This document shows positions 41,447 to 51,537 of a stretch of DNA of 51,674 nt, piece after piece. Source of the stretch: Bacillota bacterium (GTDB taxonomy: Bacteria > Bacillota > Clostridia > Caldicoprobacterales > Xylanivirgaceae); contig JAMOAB010000021.1 in the NCBI GenBank assembly GCA_023621995.1, forward strand, positions 1 through 51,674, written 5' to 3'. The first letter of the stretch is position 1. Every line of letters begins with the position of its first letter. The notes beneath the pieces are model-generated. The model searched no databases. It was not told the origin of the DNA and saw only the letters and a list, made by a program, of their open reading frames with translations. The translations under genes were made by a program, and so were the position numbers.

Positions 41447-43090
41447 ATGGAACTGTTGATAGAATTAACTGGCGATCCATGGTACGATAGGGGTGCTATA
41501 AACCTATATAGTAAACTGAGGGGTAGACCTGTGTTTGACAGTTCACGCTCGTATATCTTAGACAATGAGGTGTACATTGCTTTTAATGGGACTAAAGAAG
41601 AGATAGCTGACACCATCTATGGGATTCTAAAACAGAGTATAAATGATATGGCGCTATTACCTCCGGAACTAAAAATGATAGAACATACAGTTAAATATGA
41701 TGACGATGGTTTTGTTGCCTTTAAGACGGAAGTAGATATGGAGCCACATATGGAAAAGCTCAAGGAAAGGCTTTCTAATGTACCAAAGAAATCACAATAT
41801 AGTCTACTTCGCAATTATGTAGGTATAAGGCAGGATATACTGCGGTTGCGGAATAATCATGTTAAAGATGTGGACAAATTCGTAGCTTGTATTTCGGAGG
41901 ACTTTACATCGAATAAATTGTGTCCCGTATGTAATAGGCAATATAATACAAAGACTAAAGATAGTATGACACAAAATAAAAATCCTTTCTATAATCAACA
42001 CCATAATGTGCCAATACGAGGAGCATTAGGCAGTCTTGCCACAGGAGAGATGTGTGCTGTATGTAACTTGGTAAATATATTTGCTGCACTGGATCCAAAT
42101 ACACCTTATTTTATAGATAACAGATATACCAATATATTTTTACCAATTCTGCCTAGTTTCAATCTAATAGAGAAGACGAGACAAAATTTAAATACTGGGA
42201 ATAATTTGGAAGATATGCGAGCTCTACCTAAGTTGTCGTATGGTACCAATGTCGTAAGTTTAAAGCATAGAGATGTATATAATACACTTATTGCACTATA
42301 TTATAGTATGCTATATAAATATTCTCCTGAAAAGGAAGAATATATCTATTTTCCCGTTATAAACGAACTAGAACAGCGGGAGATCAGCGACTGGGTTGTG
42401 TGTCGCTATAGGAAGGGAAGAAACGTAATATTTGGACCTTTTTCGCATATAAATGTACACTCTAATATATTCAAATTAGTAGAGGAGTTACCGCTAGACG
42501 ACAATTCCATTGATACAGGGAATATATTCATAGATTTTCTAAACCAGATATACTCTGATGATTCCAATATAGTAGAAGGATTAGCAAAAGGCGTAGTGTA
42601 TAGTGATATTTACATTATTGCAAGGAATATATTTATGCTCTATAAAGAAGGTTGTAGTCGGGATAATATTACATATAGGGCTTTAAGATTTTTCTCTGTA
42701 TTTATGGAAAAATTTATGGAGGTGAATGATTTGTTAGACGCTACTTTATCAGAAGATTTGAAGGTATTTGGTAGGATGGTGGGCCAGTATTTCCCCACTG
42801 ATATTGCAACAATGACTGAGATTTCCAACGTCACAAATACAATGCAGTTTAAGAAGGCAATAAGTAATATACTCTTTAAGATGTTTAAATTATCGGCTTC
42901 AGAGGGTAATGTGCTAGATGAACAATGGATAATTGGAGAGAATAGGGTGACTAATATTTTAAATCAGGTCAACTCACAAAATCTGTCAGAGGCAAAGGAT
43001 GTATTGCTTATATATGCCTGCCTGTCTGCCATGAGAGAGAGCAAGGTTAAGCGAAGTGCTACTAAAAAAGAGGAGGTTTCAGTTAAATGA
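41447..43090 (+). CDS. cas8b1: Cas8b1/Cst1, large subunit of the type I-B Cascade
   Basis: A 547-residue protein of the CXXC-CXXC large-subunit family (Cst1/Cas8b1, Tneap variant). The two defining zinc-finger-like pairs are present: NKLCPVCNRQ and GEMCAVCNLV, about 42 residues apart. The N-terminus opens with LLIELTGDPWYDRGAINLYS. Cas8 recognises the PAM and joins Cas5/Cas7/crRNA. The C-terminal helical part (about 430-547) may serve as the small subunit. ATG 41447 is used since GGGGGTGA precedes it. It overlaps cas7 by four bases, indicating translational coupling. Confidence 0.93.
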   Translation: MELLIELTGDPWYDRGAINLYSKLRGRPVFDSSRSYILDNEVYIAFNGTKEEIADTIYGILKQSINDMALLPPELKMIEHTVKYDDDGFVAFKTEVDMEPHMEKLKERLSNVPKKSQYSLLRNYVGIRQDILRLRNNHVKDVDKFVACISEDFTSNKLCPVCNRQYNTKTKDSMTQNKNPFYNQHHNVPIRGALGSLATGEMCAVCNLVNIFAALDPNTPYFIDNRYTNIFLPILPSFNLIEKTRQNLNTGNNLEDMRALPKLSYGTNVVSLKHRDVYNTLIALYYSMLYKYSPEKEEYIYFPVINELEQREISDWVVCRYRKGRNVIFGPFSHINVHSNIFKLVEELPLDDNSIDTGNIFIDFLNQIYSDDSNIVEGLAKGVVYSDIYIIARNIFMLYKEGCSRDNITYRALRFFSVFMEKFMEVNDLLDATLSEDLKVFGRMVGQYFPTDIATMTEISNVTNTMQFKKAISNILFKMFKLSASEGNVLDEQWIIGENRVTNILNQVNSQNLSEAKDVLLIYACLSAMRESKVKRSATKKEEVSVK

Positions 43091-44004
43091 ATATAAAATG
43101 TATAACTATTACATGGCTTGCTAAGGCCGATCTATCGAGTTTAAACTCTGGCCAAGGAAGTGGTAATATAAATGAATTAAAACTATACTCCTACGGTACT
43201 AAGCCGTATGTTTCAGGGCAATCATTGAGGACGGCCCTGTTTCAGACAATGGATAGGATGAATGAAGGCGTAATAAAATGTATATCCGAGGCCCCATGTG
43301 GTGATGTAGAAAATTGTTGGGCTTGTGATCTAAGGGGATATTTAAAGCCTGAGGAGGGAACAGGTGGGACTCGCAGATGGTCACCTTTGAAGGTGAGCCC
43401 AGCATTGGGACAACTTCCAACAGAGATAGTATCAGACCTATTGACTCGCCACAGTTATATAGATAAGGGAGAGGACAAAAAATCTAAGGATCAGAGAATT
43501 GCTCATGTCCAGTTGACAGAGAACGTATACAGGGCAGGAATAGTTATAGATGTTGCAAATATAGGCAGGGTTATAGAACCTATAATAGGTTCAGGGAAAA
43601 AGAAAAATAGTATGGAAGGTTGGAAAGAGGTTATAGACATAGGCGATGAGGAGAGGCGTGTTAGGACTATAGCGGTGCTAGATAGTATATTTAACTTGAG
43701 CGGTTTTGCTAAGCAGGCACGGGCAGCTACATCTTTGGCACCCCAGTTAGTATTTGCCTCTATAAAAGATACATATAACCAAAGGGGTCTCAATGTACTT
43801 GAGATGGATGATGATGGCAATGTGAAGCTTGATGTATTAGAATCAGCACTCTATGAATCTAAGGCATTAGGAGATGAAGTGTTTATAGGCTTTACACCAG
43901 GAATAATAGAAAACGAAGAGGCATTCAAAGAAGTTGTAGAAAAAAACGGTAAAGAGGTATTACCAGTGGTAGAGGTATTCAATAGACTCAAGGCACAGTT
44001 ATAA
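43087..44004 (+). CDS. cas7: Cas7 (Cst2/DevR family), backbone of the type I-B Cascade
   Basis: A 305-residue RAMP protein that polymerises along the crRNA. The DevR/Cst2 features are visible: ITITWLAKADLSSLNSGQGS, then YSYGTKPYVSGQSLRTALFQ, and a cysteine-rich insertion (CISEAPCGDVENCWACDLRG, about residues 59-78) that may bind zinc. The C-terminal half, with AVLDSIFNLSGFAKQARAAT, is the conserved core helix. ATGA overlap with cas8b1 gives coupled translation. Stoichiometry of about six or more copies per complex is known for the family, not seen here. Confidence 0.95.
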   Translation: MNIKCITITWLAKADLSSLNSGQGSGNINELKLYSYGTKPYVSGQSLRTALFQTMDRMNEGVIKCISEAPCGDVENCWACDLRGYLKPEEGTGGTRRWSPLKVSPALGQLPTEIVSDLLTRHSYIDKGEDKKSKDQRIAHVQLTENVYRAGIVIDVANIGRVIEPIIGSGKKKNSMEGWKEVIDIGDEERRVRTIAVLDSIFNLSGFAKQARAATSLAPQLVFASIKDTYNQRGLNVLEMDDDGNVKLDVLESALYESKALGDEVFIGFTPGIIENEEAFKEVVEKNGKEVLPVVEVFNRLKAQL

Positions 44005-44017
44005 GGGGTGTATATAT

Positions 44018-44677
44018 ATGGATAAAGTTTTGTCAGCACTCTTGACAGTACCCTATTGGTGTTCATTTAGAAAATCTCATACAATCAATGTCCATATGAC
44101 ATATCCAGTGCCTCCAATTACTACTATATATGGACTTATAGCAAATGCTCTGGGTTTAGAACAAGATGATTATAGCCTCATGGACGACATGCGTATAGGG
44201 GTATCTGTAGAGAGGTGGGGAGAAGAAGTGGATAGCTACTCTAATATTTTAAAATCCACCAGATCGGGTCCTACATATTACTATTCCACTAGCGTAATGA
44301 GACAGAAGATAATAAAACCCCAATTTTATATGTATGTTCTCGCAAAAAAAGATCTTATTGAGAGAATTGAGGATGCACTTAAAGATCCAGATAGGCTCTT
44401 ATATCTAGGAGAATCTGATGATTTAGTTGAAATATCTCAAATAGAGGTACATGATGTGCAAGTGGTTATGACTAAATGCGTTGATTCTATAATTGCAAAG
44501 CCAAAAGACTTAATGCCAGTAACGCCAGGAACAAAAATTATAAGCATGCCAAAAGCATTTGCCTATGAGACGAGGAGTCCTAATGTAATAAACGAAGTGT
44601 TTTATGTAAATAAGCGTGTTGAGTTTGAAGAGAATGTTGAGGGACTTAAAGTGGGAGATAGGGTGATTGCGTTATGA
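44018..44677 (+). CDS. cas5: Cas5 (Cas5t/Cas5b type)
   Basis: A 219-residue RAMP protein that caps the crRNA 5' handle in type I Cascade. The N-terminus VLSALLTVPYWCSFRKSHTI then NVHMTYPVPPITTIYGLIAN is the typical Cas5 beginning, with 'PPITTIYGLI' as its hallmark. The glycine-rich C-terminus is short, as in Cas5t. It lies 13 bases after cas7 with GGGGTGT upstream, and overlaps cas3 by four bases. Confidence 0.94.
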   Translation: MDKVLSALLTVPYWCSFRKSHTINVHMTYPVPPITTIYGLIANALGLEQDDYSLMDDMRIGVSVERWGEEVDSYSNILKSTRSGPTYYYSTSVMRQKIIKPQFYMYVLAKKDLIERIEDALKDPDRLLYLGESDDLVEISQIEVHDVQVVMTKCVDSIIAKPKDLMPVTPGTKIISMPKAFAYETRSPNVINEVFYVNKRVEFEENVEGLKVGDRVIAL

Positions 44678-47250
44678 TATTGGGTAAGGAGAATCAGACA
44701 CTAAGGGGACATCTGCTTGATACAGCAGATGTCCTAAAACTATATATTCAATACAATGATGCCCAACTGAGAAGAAATAGCGAGAAGTTTTCCTATGACT
44801 ATGAGGAGTTCAAACAATTGTTGCTGGCAGGTGCCTATTTTCACGACCTTGGAAAGAGTTTTTGTAGATGGCAAGATGCCCTAAGACAAGGGAAAAAGCT
44901 ACCTGGTCATTCTTTCATTTCGTTTGCACTCATAGATAGAATGCTCTTTGGGGAGCTACCAAATACAAAATATGACGACTCAAAATGGGCATGTATGAGA
45001 CGCAGCCTTGCACTTGCAGTGTTGGGACATCATGGAATGTTATATGACAATGCATTTACATCGGATAATACATTGAACTTAGGAAAAATAGAGATGGATA
45101 TAGACCTTATAAACAATTTTATAGATGAGTGCATAGAAAGGGATGACTTGAGTCTAGTGGGTATACGGAAATTATCCAATCCAGTAATAGATGTCCCTTT
45201 CACAGTAAAGGCCAACTATGAGCGCTATTATAGAAAATTAACTCATATGAGACGTAAGAGGGAAGAGGATGGATTTATGGATAAAGTTCTCTATACCCAG
45301 TTCTTATCCATATTATGTCTATGTGATAATTTATCTAGTATGCTTGCCGAAAAGCTCATTCCTGAAGGCCAAATATGGGAAAATGTGATGATCAAGGAGA
45401 ACTTTGTTGCGGTAGAAGATCTTCTCATTGATAAGTATATATTTGATCCTTCAAAAATACTTAAGGAAGGATATTCGATAGTAGATGCACCTAATAAATT
45501 TCAAGAGAATATGCTTAAAGCTAAAAGTGACAATGTAATTTTAAATGCAGGTTGTGGTGAAGGAAAGACAGCGGCCGCCCTCTTGTTTGCTAAAAAATTA
45601 ATAGATGAGGGAAGGGCATCTAAAATCATTTTTACTTTGCCAACACAATTTACTTCAAACAACATGTATATTGACTTTAAAAAGAATTATAACATAGATC
45701 CAAATTATCTCGGAATATATCATGGAGAGGTGGAGAGTTTTTTAAAGAAACAGTATGAAGAAGAGAAAGAGGTTCAAGCCCACAAGTACCAGGATACTTT
45801 CTATAATAAACCTGTAACCATATCAACAGTAGACCATCTTCTCTATAGTATGGTTCATAGTTATAAGTATGCAGATAGGGCTTTCGGCAATATTTTAAAC
45901 TCTGTGGTCGTATTTGATGAAATCCATTACTATGAAAGGGATACAATAGGGCTCATAGGGGAAGCGCTGAGATTTTTGAGGTTTTTTAAAATTCCCCATG
46001 TCATAATGACTGCAACTATGCCAGCGAGTATGAGGGATTCGCTATTGCGGATAGCAGAGCAGGATGGATATGCAGATAGTTATGATTGGATAAGGGGAGA
46101 GAGTAAGGTCCCAGAGAGTAGTCAGATAAAAAAACCTTTTTATGTAGAAAAGATGGAAGCACCTATATTCAATGAAGATAATAAAATAAACAAAGAATTT
46201 GTGGAGCTTTGTAAAAGATATGGAGATGTAAGACAGATGATAGTAGTAAATCAAGTAGAAAAGGCAAAAGAGGTATATTTTGCATTAAAAGAAGAGACTA
46301 ATGTCATCTGCTACCACTCGGAGTTTACACGGATTCATAGAGATGAGAAGGAAGAGATAATACGAATTTTATTTAAACCAGCGAATAAAAGGTCAAAAAA
46401 AGAAAAAGAAACTCTTGAAAAGAGAGGATTTCAAAATACAGACAATTGTATCTTAATATGTACGCAGATCTGTGAACTCAGCCTAGATATTAGTGCAGAT
46501 GTGATGATGACTGAAGTTGCACCTGTGGACTCTATTGGGCAAAGGGGAGGCAGACTTCATCGGAATGGATATAGTCCTGAACACATCAAATGCCAATGTA
46601 GGTTATGTCAAACAAGGAACTATAGAGAAAATTTTCAATTTAAATTATATGTATTTCCCATATGTAAGGAGAGAAAAAATGATGGTCTGCCCTATGTAGA
46701 CTTTAAGGACATAGCAGATGATGAAAATATACTGCAAAAGAGTTATGATATATTGTCAAAGGAATACGATTATACAAAGCTTGTAGATATGGTTGATAAA
46801 ATATATGACGATATATCCACTGGAGATCTACAAGATGGCAAATTCTATGAATATTTTCATGAAGATATTATATTTGGCAAGAAACCCATAGAGAGATACG
46901 GAGATTACGAAACACAAAATAATGCAGGGGTATTTCAAGTACGTAAGCAGCAATATGCAACCTATACTGTCATACCATACAAATATCATAAAAAATTTTT
47001 GTCTGTGGAAGATTATTACGAGGCACTAGAACTTATAAAGAATTATTCGGTTAAGATAAATGAATTTAAATTTATACCAGCATGCTCAAATGGGAAAATA
47101 CGTCTTTACCCTTATAGCTTTAGAAAGAAACAGAAATTTACGGAACATGAATTTATAGAAGATATAGAGATATTTGTATTGCATATGGACTATGATTTTG
47201 AATCAGGCATTGACTTTAAGCGCGATGTAGTGTTTAACAATATATCATAA
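44674..47250 (+). CDS. cas3: Cas3 helicase-nuclease with N-terminal HD domain
   Basis: An 858-residue effector that unwinds and degrades DNA marked by Cascade. The HD nuclease domain shows RGHLLDTADV, YFHDLGKSFCRW (His57-Asp58) and AVLGHHGML (His119-120). The helicase domain shows Walker A LNAGCGEGKTAAALLFA (about residue 293), DEIH box VVFDEIHYYE (about 415), SAT-like motif VIMTATMPASM, and motif VI SIGQRGGRLHRNG, with ELSLDISADV before it. A Cys cluster (CQCRLCQTR) follows motif VI. All catalytic residues look intact, so interference should be functional. Confidence 0.96.
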   Translation: MILGKENQTLRGHLLDTADVLKLYIQYNDAQLRRNSEKFSYDYEEFKQLLLAGAYFHDLGKSFCRWQDALRQGKKLPGHSFISFALIDRMLFGELPNTKYDDSKWACMRRSLALAVLGHHGMLYDNAFTSDNTLNLGKIEMDIDLINNFIDECIERDDLSLVGIRKLSNPVIDVPFTVKANYERYYRKLTHMRRKREEDGFMDKVLYTQFLSILCLCDNLSSMLAEKLIPEGQIWENVMIKENFVAVEDLLIDKYIFDPSKILKEGYSIVDAPNKFQENMLKAKSDNVILNAGCGEGKTAAALLFAKKLIDEGRASKIIFTLPTQFTSNNMYIDFKKNYNIDPNYLGIYHGEVESFLKKQYEEEKEVQAHKYQDTFYNKPVTISTVDHLLYSMVHSYKYADRAFGNILNSVVVFDEIHYYERDTIGLIGEALRFLRFFKIPHVIMTATMPASMRDSLLRIAEQDGYADSYDWIRGESKVPESSQIKKPFYVEKMEAPIFNEDNKINKEFVELCKRYGDVRQMIVVNQVEKAKEVYFALKEETNVICYHSEFTRIHRDEKEEIIRILFKPANKRSKKEKETLEKRGFQNTDNCILICTQICELSLDISADVMMTEVAPVDSIGQRGGRLHRNGYSPEHIKCQCRLCQTRNYRENFQFKLYVFPICKERKNDGLPYVDFKDIADDENILQKSYDILSKEYDYTKLVDMVDKIYDDISTGDLQDGKFYEYFHEDIIFGKKPIERYGDYETQNNAGVFQVRKQQYATYTVIPYKYHKKFLSVEDYYEALELIKNYSVKINEFKFIPACSNGKIRLYPYSFRKKQKFTEHEFIEDIEIFVLHMDYDFESGIDFKRDVVFNNIS

Positions 47251-47276
47251 ATCTTATCTATTAAGGTGGCGATATC

Positions 47277-47777
47277 ATGAATATAGATCAGATCGGCGGT
47301 GTGCACATATATTACTATGTCAGCTGTAAAAGGCAATTGTGGCTATATGCCCACTATATAAATATGGAGCAGGAAAGTGATAGGGTGAAGTATGGTAGTT
47401 TGATTCATGATGGGACATATGAAAGGATGAAGAAGGAAATAGCATTTGATTCAATCAAGATAGATTTTATAGATAACAAAGGCTATATTCACGAGACAAA
47501 ATCTAGTAGATATATGAAAACTGAACATGAATGGCAACTATATTACTATATGTACTATTTAAAGAATATAAAACACATGGATATAAAAGGTGGGATTATA
47601 CACTATCCAGAGATTAACAAGACAAAGGAATTATATCTCGATAGTGAAAAAGAAAAGGAAGTAAAAGAGATGGTAATAGATATCCAAAGAATTTGTTCAT
47701 CACCTACTATTCCTTCACATAATGAGAATATAAAGCTGTGTAAGAAATGTAGCTATTATGAACTTTGCTATATATAA
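47277..47777 (+). CDS. cas4: Cas4 exonuclease (RecB-like, Fe-S) for spacer adaptation
   Basis: A 166-residue Cas4. Four cysteines positioned for an iron-sulphur cluster are present: Cys17 (YYYVSCKRQLWLY), Cys155, Cys158 and Cys164 (LCKKCSYYELCYI). RecB nuclease motifs are His in YGSLIHDGTYERM, Asp in KIDFID, ExK in HETKSS and QLYYYMYYL (the Q-Y motif). In type I systems Cas4 trims prespacers in a PAM-dependent way and sets orientation, working with Cas1-Cas2. ATG 47277 has AAGGTGG upstream. Confidence 0.94.
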   Translation: MNIDQIGGVHIYYYVSCKRQLWLYAHYINMEQESDRVKYGSLIHDGTYERMKKEIAFDSIKIDFIDNKGYIHETKSSRYMKTEHEWQLYYYMYYLKNIKHMDIKGGIIHYPEINKTKELYLDSEKEKEVKEMVIDIQRICSSPTIPSHNENIKLCKKCSYYELCYI

Positions 47778-47799
47778 GGGCTTGTTGGGAGGAAGATAG

Positions 47800-48807
47800 A
47801 TGGTCAAACAAAACTTTTATTTAATTACTGATGGTGAATTGAGAAGAAAAGATAATACTCTTTATTTCGAGAATTCTGAGGGAAAGCGGATATTACCAAT
47901 TGAAAATATAGATAGTATATATGTTTTTAGCACTTTGAGATTGAATAATAGGGCGCTAGAGTTCGCCTCTTATAATGAAGTGCCAATACATTTTTTTAAT
48001 TATTACGGAACATATGTAGGTAGTTATTATCCTAAGGAGCGACTAGTTTCAGGATACCTCTTATTGAAGCAAGTTGAGCACTATACGGATATGGATAAGA
48101 GAATTGATATTGCACGGGAATTTGTCGATGGCGCCATAAGTAATATTCAAAAGAATCTTTATACATTGCAGACAAAAATAGATAACAATAAGATACTAGA
48201 GATAAGAGAACAGATACAGGTAGGACAAAACCTATTAAAGGATATGACTACAATAGAGGAATTAATGGGACTTGAAGGAAGTATAAGAAAAAAATATTAT
48301 GAGGCAATTGACATCTATATGTTACATACAAATGGAGAATATGTAATGGATGGAAGAGTTAAACGCCCTCCTAATAATAAGATGAATTCTCTCATATCTT
48401 ATGGAAATTCTATGATGTACGCTACGGTATTGAATGAAATTTATAAGACACAGTTAAATCCTACTATTAGTTATTTGCATGAACTACAAGATAGAAGGTT
48501 TTCGTTGAGCCTAGATGTAAGTGAAATATTTAAGCCATTTATCATAGATAGAATTATATTTAGACTTATCGGTCTAAATATGCTCGATAATAGCTGTTTT
48601 GAGGAATTGGAGGGAATTTGCTATTTAAGCAATAAAGGGAAACGGAAATTTATTCAGGAATATGATGATAGGCTAAAAACTACCATAAGGCATAGGCAGC
48701 TTAATAGGAAAGTTTCATATCAGAGACTGATTAGGTTGGAACTCTACAAACTTGTAAAACACTTAATAGGGGAAACAAAATATAGAAGTTTTAAGATATG
48801 GTGGTGA
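47800..48807 (+). CDS. cas1: Cas1 integrase
   Basis: A 335-residue Cas1 of type I-B length. The metal-binding catalytic residues can be placed: Glu159 (ELMGLEGSIRKKYY), His227 (PTISYLHELQDRR) and Asp239 or Glu242 (SLSLDVSEIFKPF). The N-terminal beta domain (YLITDGELRRKDNTLYFEN) is intact. With Cas2 it forms the complex that inserts spacers at the leader end. ATG 47800 follows GGGAGGAAG. Confidence 0.96.
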   Translation: MVKQNFYLITDGELRRKDNTLYFENSEGKRILPIENIDSIYVFSTLRLNNRALEFASYNEVPIHFFNYYGTYVGSYYPKERLVSGYLLLKQVEHYTDMDKRIDIAREFVDGAISNIQKNLYTLQTKIDNNKILEIREQIQVGQNLLKDMTTIEELMGLEGSIRKKYYEAIDIYMLHTNGEYVMDGRVKRPPNNKMNSLISYGNSMMYATVLNEIYKTQLNPTISYLHELQDRRFSLSLDVSEIFKPFIIDRIIFRLIGLNMLDNSCFEELEGICYLSNKGKRKFIQEYDDRLKTTIRHRQLNRKVSYQRLIRLELYKLVKHLIGETKYRSFKIWW

Positions 48808-48811
48808 TATT

Positions 48812-49075
48812 TTGTTTGTAATAGGGGTATACGATATAGGAGAAAAACGTGTAGCCAAAGTAAAAAAACTTTTTGATCAATTTTTATTTTGGACTCAAAA
48901 TTCGGTCTTTGAGGGTGAATTGTCAAAGGCACAGCTAGCAGAGTTTAAGATGCGATTGGAAAAAATAATTGACAAGCGCTATGACAGTGTTATATTCTAT
49001 ATAGCAGGAAACAAAAAGTGGGTTACTCGAGATGTAGTAGGAGTAGATAGAGGAAACATAGGAAATATACTATAA
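48812..49075 (+). CDS. cas2: Cas2
   Basis: An 87-residue ferredoxin-fold protein with the conserved VIGVYDIGEKRVAKVKKL opening (Asp8) and the FWTQNSVFEGELSKAQLAEF motif. It dimerises and bridges two Cas1 dimers during spacer acquisition. The start is TTG 48812, with GGTGGTGA ending seven bases upstream and four bases after the cas1 stop. It is the last cas gene. Confidence 0.95.
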   Translation: MFVIGVYDIGEKRVAKVKKLFDQFLFWTQNSVFEGELSKAQLAEFKMRLEKIIDKRYDSVIFYIAGNKKWVTRDVVGVDRGNIGNIL

Positions 49076-49078
49076 AGT

Positions 49079-49107
49079 AAAAACTCCGTGAACCTATGGG
49101 GGTTTTT
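49079..49107 (+). terminator. Probable terminator of the cas operon
   Basis: AAAAACTCC (49079-49087) pairs with GGGGTTTTT (49099-49107), one G-U pair; the T-run forms part of the stem. An overlapping 13-bp dyad CCGTGAACCTATG / CATAGGTTTACGG (49086-49098, 49115-49127) offers an alternative fold. Confidence 0.5.
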
Positions 49108-49224
49108 GCACTAACATAGGTTTACGGACATTTTAGTATTTTGGAATAGCTCTAATGAGCTATATATTAAGGTTTGATTGAAGGAAATGAACTATACAAG
49201 GTCCAAGTAGGCGCCTTTTCTAAA
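49108..49224 (+). promoter_or_regulatory. CRISPR leader
   Basis: About 117 AT-rich bases between the cas operon end and the first repeat. It contains a short perfect hairpin ATAGCTC-TAAT-GAGCTAT (49146-49163) and the right half of a 13-bp dyad. Orientation is set by the repeat end GAATTGAAAT (the 8-nt crRNA handle), so new spacers should enter at 49225. Confidence 0.7.
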
Positions 49225-51537
49225 GTATAATTGCATCTATAGTAGAATTGAAATGTACAGACTTTTTAGTGCCATTTCCATATATGCCATGTATAATTGC
49301 ATCTATAGTAGAATTGAAATTCAGCTATTAAAACCAAATAAGAAATAGCTGAACATCGTATAATTGCATCTATAGTAGAATTGAAATTTATATTTAAAGT
49401 TTATATATAAAAGTCTCTATATAGTATAATTGCATCTATAGTAGAATTGAAATAAGGTAAAGGCGAGCGCAATGAGTACCAACTCATACGTATAATTGCA
49501 TCTATAGTAGAATTGAAATGAAGATATATGACCCAGTAATGGCAAGAGTAGACATAGAGTATAATTGCATCTATAGTAGAATTGAAATCATTCACAGAAG
49601 ATACAACAGACTTTGAACTATAAGGTATAATTGCATCTATAGTAGAATTGAAATGTAGATCCTGTAGCTAGATGTAGTTTATCTGGTGTCCTCGTATAAT
49701 TGCATCTATAGTAGAATTGAAATTTGAACGAATGGATAGACTAAGCGAAAGAGTGGATATAGTATAATTGCATCTATAGTAGAATTGAAATTGATGAAAA
49801 TTATCAATGGAAGGTAGCAGAAGCAAGTATAATTGCATCTATAGTAGAATTGAAATTGTTCTAGGCTCTTTTGTATGTCTTGAACAGTCGAATAGTATAA
49901 TTGCATCTATAGTAGAATTGAAATGCTTCTAATCCGTCTGGCCTTGACCTGTTTCTGTGGAGTATAATTGCATCTATAGTAGAATTGAAATCTACCCGAC
50001 AGCCGAACAGAAGAAGAAAAGCAAATGGGTATAATTGCATCTATAGTAGAATTGAAATTTAAGCAATGAGGTAGTTATGACAGTTGAAATGGACGGTATA
50101 ATTGCATCTATAGTAGAATTGAAATATAATATAATTACAACAACGGAGACGTTGCAAAACGTATAATTGCATCTATAGTAGAATTGAAATAGGGCACAAA
50201 GGCAATTAATGAAAGAAGGACAAAGTGTATAATTGCATCTATAGTAGAATTGAAATTTCTTCCTCCAATGCCTCCTTCTATACTCTCTTACCTGTATAAT
50301 TGCATCTATAGTAGAATTGAAATATATTGCGAGCATCATACGGAGATGGAACATCAAGGGTATAATTGCATCTATAGTAGAATTGAAATAATTATGGGAG
50401 CACTGAGAGATAACATGGGTGAAGTGGTATAATTGCATCTATAGTAGAATTGAAATGACTCAAGTATAAGAAAATTCCATAGTGGTTTACCTGGCGAGTA
50501 TAATTGCATCTATAGTAGAATTGAAATTGATAAAATAAGACAGCTCGAAAATGAGTTGAAAAAGTGTATAATTGCATCTATAGTAGAATTGAAATTTCTC
50601 TGCCCGCTGTTCCAATTTTGAACTCTAAATCAAGTATAATTGCATCTATAGTAGAATTGAAATTTGATACAGCTGCATGAAAATGACTTACAGGAGGAAG
50701 GTATAATTGCATCTATAGTAGAATTGAAATTTGATACAGCTGCATGAAAATGACTTACAGGAGGAGTATAATTGCATCTATAGTAGAATTGAAATTTATG
50801 TAATGAAAAGGGATATTGTTGGGCTACTAATAAGTATAATTGCATCTATAGTAGAATTGAAATGTTAAAGAAAGATGATAAGAAAAAAGGAGAGGGCAAG
50901 TAGGTATAATTGCATCTATAGTAGAATTGAAATGTCCTCAATCCTCCACTAGACCAGTTAGGGCAATCTAGTATAATTGCATCTATAGTAGAATTGAAAT
51001 ATTAGCAAGTAGGTGGTGATAGTGAGAAAACTAACGGGTATAATTGCATCTATAGTAGAATTGAAATTCATAATAAGCACCAAACTCATCAACATTTATA
51101 TAGGGTATAATTGCATCTATAGTAGAATTGAAATATAGCAATAAACGTTGAAGCTGATGGAGTGGAGGGAGTATAATTGCATCTATAGTAGAATTGAAAT
51201 GAGGGCTCATACTAAAACAATCACTATTCCTATTATAGTATAATTGCATCTATAGTAGAATTGAAATATGGTCAATGTCGCATCTACTTGGGCTCTCTTC
51301 TTCGCCGTATAATTGCATCTATAGTAGAATTGAAATGTAAAAGCCAATAGGCAATATAAAATTTCAGAAGATGTATAATTGCATCTATAGTAGAATTGAA
51401 ATCGATCATGAATATTATATTATAGCAAATGACACAGAAACGTATAATTGCATCTATAGTAGAATTGAAATAAACACTATATAAATAATCGGAATCAAGC
51501 AAGCCAAGTATAATTGCATCTATAGTAGAATTGAAAT
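49225..51537 (+). CRISPR. Type I-B CRISPR array, 35 repeats and 34 spacers
   Basis: The 30-bp repeat starts GTATAATTGC and ends GTAGAATTGAAAT. I located 35 copies from 49225-49254 to 51508-51537, all apparently identical, including the last one. Spacers are 35-41 bp (mostly 36-38). The leader lies on the left next to cas2, and the array is transcribed on the plus strand. Spacers 22 (50664-50700) and 23 (50731-50765) are the same sequence, differing only by two bases at the 3' end. The uniform repeats and the intact cas1-cas2-cas4 genes imply a recently active locus. Confidence 0.98.

Noticed and set aside
49401-51502. Minus-strand open frames through the CRISPR array encoding repeated FNSTIDAII / FQFYYRCNYT blocks
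   Set aside because: They are the reverse translation of the 30-bp CRISPR repeat in different frames, not a repeat protein.
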